Assembly: GCA_026984735.1 (NCBI GenBank)
Contig: JALSRN010000050.1
Location: forward strand, 1 to 51,361
DNA from: Sedimenticola sp.
GTDB taxonomy: Bacteria > Pseudomonadota > Gammaproteobacteria > Chromatiales > Chromatiaceae
Direction: 5' to 3'
DNA: 51,361 bases
Made by a program: the position numbers and the translations under genes. The notes beneath the pieces are model-generated. The model made no database searches, was not told the DNA's origin, and worked only from the letters and a program-made list of their open reading frames with translations. This document shows positions 49,086 through 51,361 of the stretch, piece after piece (position 1 is the first letter of the stretch; every line of letters begins with the position of its first letter).

Positions 49086-50795
49086 CTACGCTTTCAACAG
49101 CAAGTAGATCAACACCAGGTTCCCCACCAGCAGCAGGGCGGAAACCCCCTTCCAGAAAGCGAGCGGATTGCGCTCCATGAGCGGTTGGGCGGTGGTGGTG
49201 AGGAAGGCGGGGTTGGGCTTCGACAGGTCGAAGAGGAACTCCGACAGGGTGTCGTAGCGTTTCGATGGATCTGGGTGCACGGCCTTGCGCAGGGCGCCGT
49301 CCACCCAGGGTTGGATATGGGGGTTCCAGCGGCTCGCTGGAATGTAGCGCCGACCCTTGCGGACCGCGCGCTGGCTGTCGTGTTCGCCGTAAGGCAGGTG
49401 GCCGGTGAGCAGTTCGTAGGCGATGACGCCCAGTGAATAGATGTCCGAGCGGCGGCTGCATTGCCCGTCGAAGCACTCGGGCGCGCCGTAGTCGAGGGTG
49501 GCCTGGGGCGCGTCCCGGTCGTAGCTGGTGGCGATCTCGGCGGTGCCCGCAACCCGGGTGGAGCCGAAATCGATGATCTTCAGGGTGCCCTGGTCGTCGA
49601 TGAGGATGTTCTCCGGCTTCAGGTCCAGGTGGATCATCTCCAGGCGGTGGAAGGCGCGCAGGCCGTCGGCGATCTGCTTGAGGAACTCTCGTGCCTTGTT
49701 GATGTGGGTCTGGGGGTGGTCGTTGATCCATTGGCGCAGGCTCTGTCCTTCCACATATTCCGAGACGTTGTAGAGAAACCGGCGGCGGGGAGGCTCGAGC
49801 ACTTTCAACACGTGGGGGTTGTTGATGCGCCTGCCCACCCACTCTTCGTGCAGGAATCCCTCCAGGAAAGCGGGGTCGTCGCGGTAGTTCTCCGAAGGCA
49901 CCTTGAGGATCACCTTGTGGCCGCTCTCGATCTCCCGGGCCAGGAAGACTTCCGAGCGCTTGGATGCGTGCAGCTCGCGCAGGATCTCGTAGCCGTCGAT
50001 CTTCATGCCCGCTTCCAGGGGGGGCGGGAAGGGCAGCTCGGTGATCTTCTGCAGGATGTCCGCCTCGGTCTGCCTGGGCAGGGAGAGCACCTTGAGCAGT
50101 TGGCAGGTGACATTGTCGTGGCTTCCGCCCTTGAGGGCTTCCTCCATGATCGCCTGGGCGCAGGCCTGGAGGTTGTCGCCGCGCTCGCGCAGCAGCTGCC
50201 GCAGGCGGTTGTCGGTGACATAGCCGCTGACCCCGTCGGTGGTGAACAGAAAAAGGTCTCCCGGTTCCACTGCCAGGGAGCGGTAGTCGATGTCCACATG
50301 AGCGTCGATGCCCAGGGCGCGGGAAAGAAAGTCGCGGTCCTTGCCCACCCAGACGCGGTGGTCGCGGGTGAGCTGTTCCAGCTCGCCGTCGCGAAAGAGA
50401 TAGAGGCGGGAGTCGCCCACGTGGAAGAGGTGGGCGGTGGTGGACTTGATCACCAGTCCGGTGAAGGTGGTGACCATGCCCCGCGCCGACTCGTAGCGCA
50501 TCTGTCCCTGCGACCAGAGCCAGCGGTTGAGCGCGCCCAACACCTTGGTGGCGGAGGTCTTCACCGTCCAGGAGTCGGGCGTGCTCAGGTAGTCGTCCAG
50601 GAAGCCCTTCACCGCAAGCTGGGCCGCCTCCACGCCTCCCTCCGAACTGCTCATGCCGTCGGCGATGGCGGCGGCGATTCCCTTGTTGCGGAGGGCGTCG
50701 CCCTCCGGCACCAGGGCGTCGGCGGCGTCTGCATTTTCTTCCTTGTTGCCTTTTTCCGTAACGGCAGCGTAGTCGATTTGCAGGACGTTGCTCAT
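49086..50795 (-). CDS. bifunctional PP2C phosphatase / Ser-Thr protein kinase
   Basis: 569 residues from the ATG at 50795. Residues 1-240 are a PP2C-type phosphatase with the metal-binding Asp/Gly motifs (IADGMSSSEGG, FHVGDSRLYLF, LFTTDGVSGY, GGSHDNVT). Residues 265-530 are a Hanks-type kinase: catalytic D391 in HLDLKPENIL, DFG in IIDFGSTRV, and the APE-like YGAPECF. A final transmembrane helix (GVSALLLVGNLVLIYLLL) tethers it to the membrane. Enzyme and counter-enzyme in one chain suggests self-balanced phosphorylation of a target. It follows narK by 50 bp; this pairing is recurrent in nitrate gene clusters, so control of nitrate transport is likely but unproven. Confidence 0.92.
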   Translation of the reverse strand: MSNVLQIDYAAVTEKGNKEENADAADALVPEGDALRNKGIAAAIADGMSSSEGGVEAAQLAVKGFLDDYLSTPDSWTVKTSATKVLGALNRWLWSQGQMRYESARGMVTTFTGLVIKSTTAHLFHVGDSRLYLFRDGELEQLTRDHRVWVGKDRDFLSRALGIDAHVDIDYRSLAVEPGDLFLFTTDGVSGYVTDNRLRQLLRERGDNLQACAQAIMEEALKGGSHDNVTCQLLKVLSLPRQTEADILQKITELPFPPPLEAGMKIDGYEILRELHASKRSEVFLAREIESGHKVILKVPSENYRDDPAFLEGFLHEEWVGRRINNPHVLKVLEPPRRRFLYNVSEYVEGQSLRQWINDHPQTHINKAREFLKQIADGLRAFHRLEMIHLDLKPENILIDDQGTLKIIDFGSTRVAGTAEIATSYDRDAPQATLDYGAPECFDGQCSRRSDIYSLGVIAYELLTGHLPYGEHDSQRAVRKGRRYIPASRWNPHIQPWVDGALRKAVHPDPSKRYDTLSEFLFDLSKPNPAFLTTTAQPLMERNPLAFWKGVSALLLVGNLVLIYLLLKA

Positions 50796-50815
50796 GCGGG
50801 TTCTGTTAAAGTGAG

Positions 50816-50838
50816 GGCGCCGGCCGTGCGCCGGCGCC
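50816..50838 (-). other. hairpin between narK and the PP2C-kinase gene
   Basis: GGCGCCGGC (50816-50824) pairs perfectly with GCCGGCGCC (50830-50838) around a five-base loop. It lies 8 bp after the narK stop and 20 bp before the kinase start. Only a short T stretch follows on the minus strand (CTCACTTTAAC), so it would give partial termination or protect the narK message. Confidence 0.55.
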
Positions 50839-50845
50839 AGGGGCT

Positions 50846-51361
50846 TCAACCTACCTCGATCATTTGCACGGTGCCATCTTCCATGACTTCTGCCGTATGA
50901 CCCTTGGGCTCATCCAGAAATTGGACCGCGATCAGGGCCACCAGGGCCGCGCCGGCAATCACCATGAAGAAGATCTGGGGCGTCACGAAAGAGAACACCG
51001 TGAGGAAGGTGACAGCACCCACGTTGCCATAGGCGCCTGCCATGCCGGCCACCTGTCCGGTCATGCGGCGTTTCACCAGAGGTACGATGGCGAACACCGC
51101 ACCTTCGCCGGCCTGGACGAAGAAGGAGCAGGCCATGGTGGCGATGACTGCCAGAGTCACGGGCCATCCAGAGTCGATCTGGCCCAGCACCAGGTAGCCC
51201 ACAGCCAGTCCGCCGATGAGGAAGGAAAGCATCCTCTTGCGTCCGAACTTGTCGCTGAACAGGCCGCCAAAGGGGCGGGCAGCCAGGTTCATGAAAGCAA
51301 AACCGGAAGCCAGCAGGCCGGCCTGCACCATGCTCAGGTCAAAGGTGTTCTTGAAGAACAT
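50846..51361 (-). CDS. narK: NarK-type nitrate/nitrite transporter (partial, C-terminal part)
   Basis: 171 residues to the window edge; the start is outside, so the Met at the edge is not the true start. MFS family: [16 protein letters not shown] is the loop motif between helices, and [17 protein letters not shown] is the nitrate-signature glycine helix of NNP transporters. It moves nitrate or nitrite through the inner membrane. The C-terminal ~30 residues ([17 protein letters not shown]) are hydrophilic. First visible gene of a unit with the PP2C-kinase. Confidence 0.93.
   Translation of the reverse strand: MFFKNTFDLSMVQAGLLASGFAFMNLAARPFGGLFSDKFGRKRMLSFLIGGLAVGYLVLGQIDSGWPVTLAVIATMACSFFVQAGEGAVFAIVPLVKRRMTGQVAGMAGAYGNVGAVTFLTVFSFVTPQIFFMVIAGAALVALIAVQFLDEPKGHTAEVMEDGTVQMIEVG

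Overview
The window looks like chromosome of a GC-rich gammaproteobacterium. The main grounds are the purN-purM / DUF2066 / CDP-alcohol phosphatidyltransferase block, a CysB-like LysR regulator, an Fnr-like regulator and uup, all of gammaproteobacterial type. Gene content suggests a facultative anaerobe that stores glycogen, transports nitrate (a NarK-type carrier runs off the right edge), signals with cyclic di-GMP and makes or oxidises pyruvate through ferredoxin. A sulfur-oxidising or symbiont-like lifestyle is compatible but not shown. I found no tRNA, rRNA, CRISPR array, insertion sequence or phage gene, and no gene-free stretch longer than 300 bases.

Layout. 1-90 is the tail of a Tyr/Pro/Gly-rich protein. 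0.2-5.5 kb: pabB, a membrane-tethered TAXI-type binding protein, the msrB-msrA repair pair, a GGDEF cyclase and a MliC-like lipoprotein. 5.8-8.2 kb: a PAS-GGDEF-EAL protein. 8.3-13 kb: metG, then divergently apbC/mrp, dcd and a small methyltransferase whose start lies in a duplicated piece of the dcd end. 13-15.7 kb (minus): purM, purN, a hemerythrin and a sulfotransferase-like protein in one tightly packed unit. 15.9-17.5 kb: DUF2066 and a CDP-alcohol phosphatidyltransferase.

17.5-31.8 kb (minus) is a complete glycogen unit: Fnr-like regulator, pgi, glk, glgC, GH57, malQ, glgB, then a ~170-bp inverted-repeat element, glgA and glgP. Together these convert sugar phosphates to glycogen and back. 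An almost perfect FNR/ANR site lies between the regulator gene and uup.

33.9-46.8 kb (minus) is the most distinctive part: rnfB, a very long pyruvate:ferredoxin oxidoreductase (nifJ, 1644 residues), rnfC-D-G-E-A, a tiny Cys-rich NqrM-like membrane protein and ppsA, mostly with overlapping ends. My reading is one energy-coupling operon linking NADH/ion gradient <-> ferredoxin (Rnf), ferredoxin <-> pyruvate (NifJ) and pyruvate -> PEP (PpsA), which then meets the neighbouring glycogen pathway. A divergent LysR gene with a palindrome over the rnfB promoter is the likely regulator. The right end holds a DUF302 protein, thiol peroxidase, a PP2C-phosphatase/Ser-Thr-kinase fusion and partial narK.
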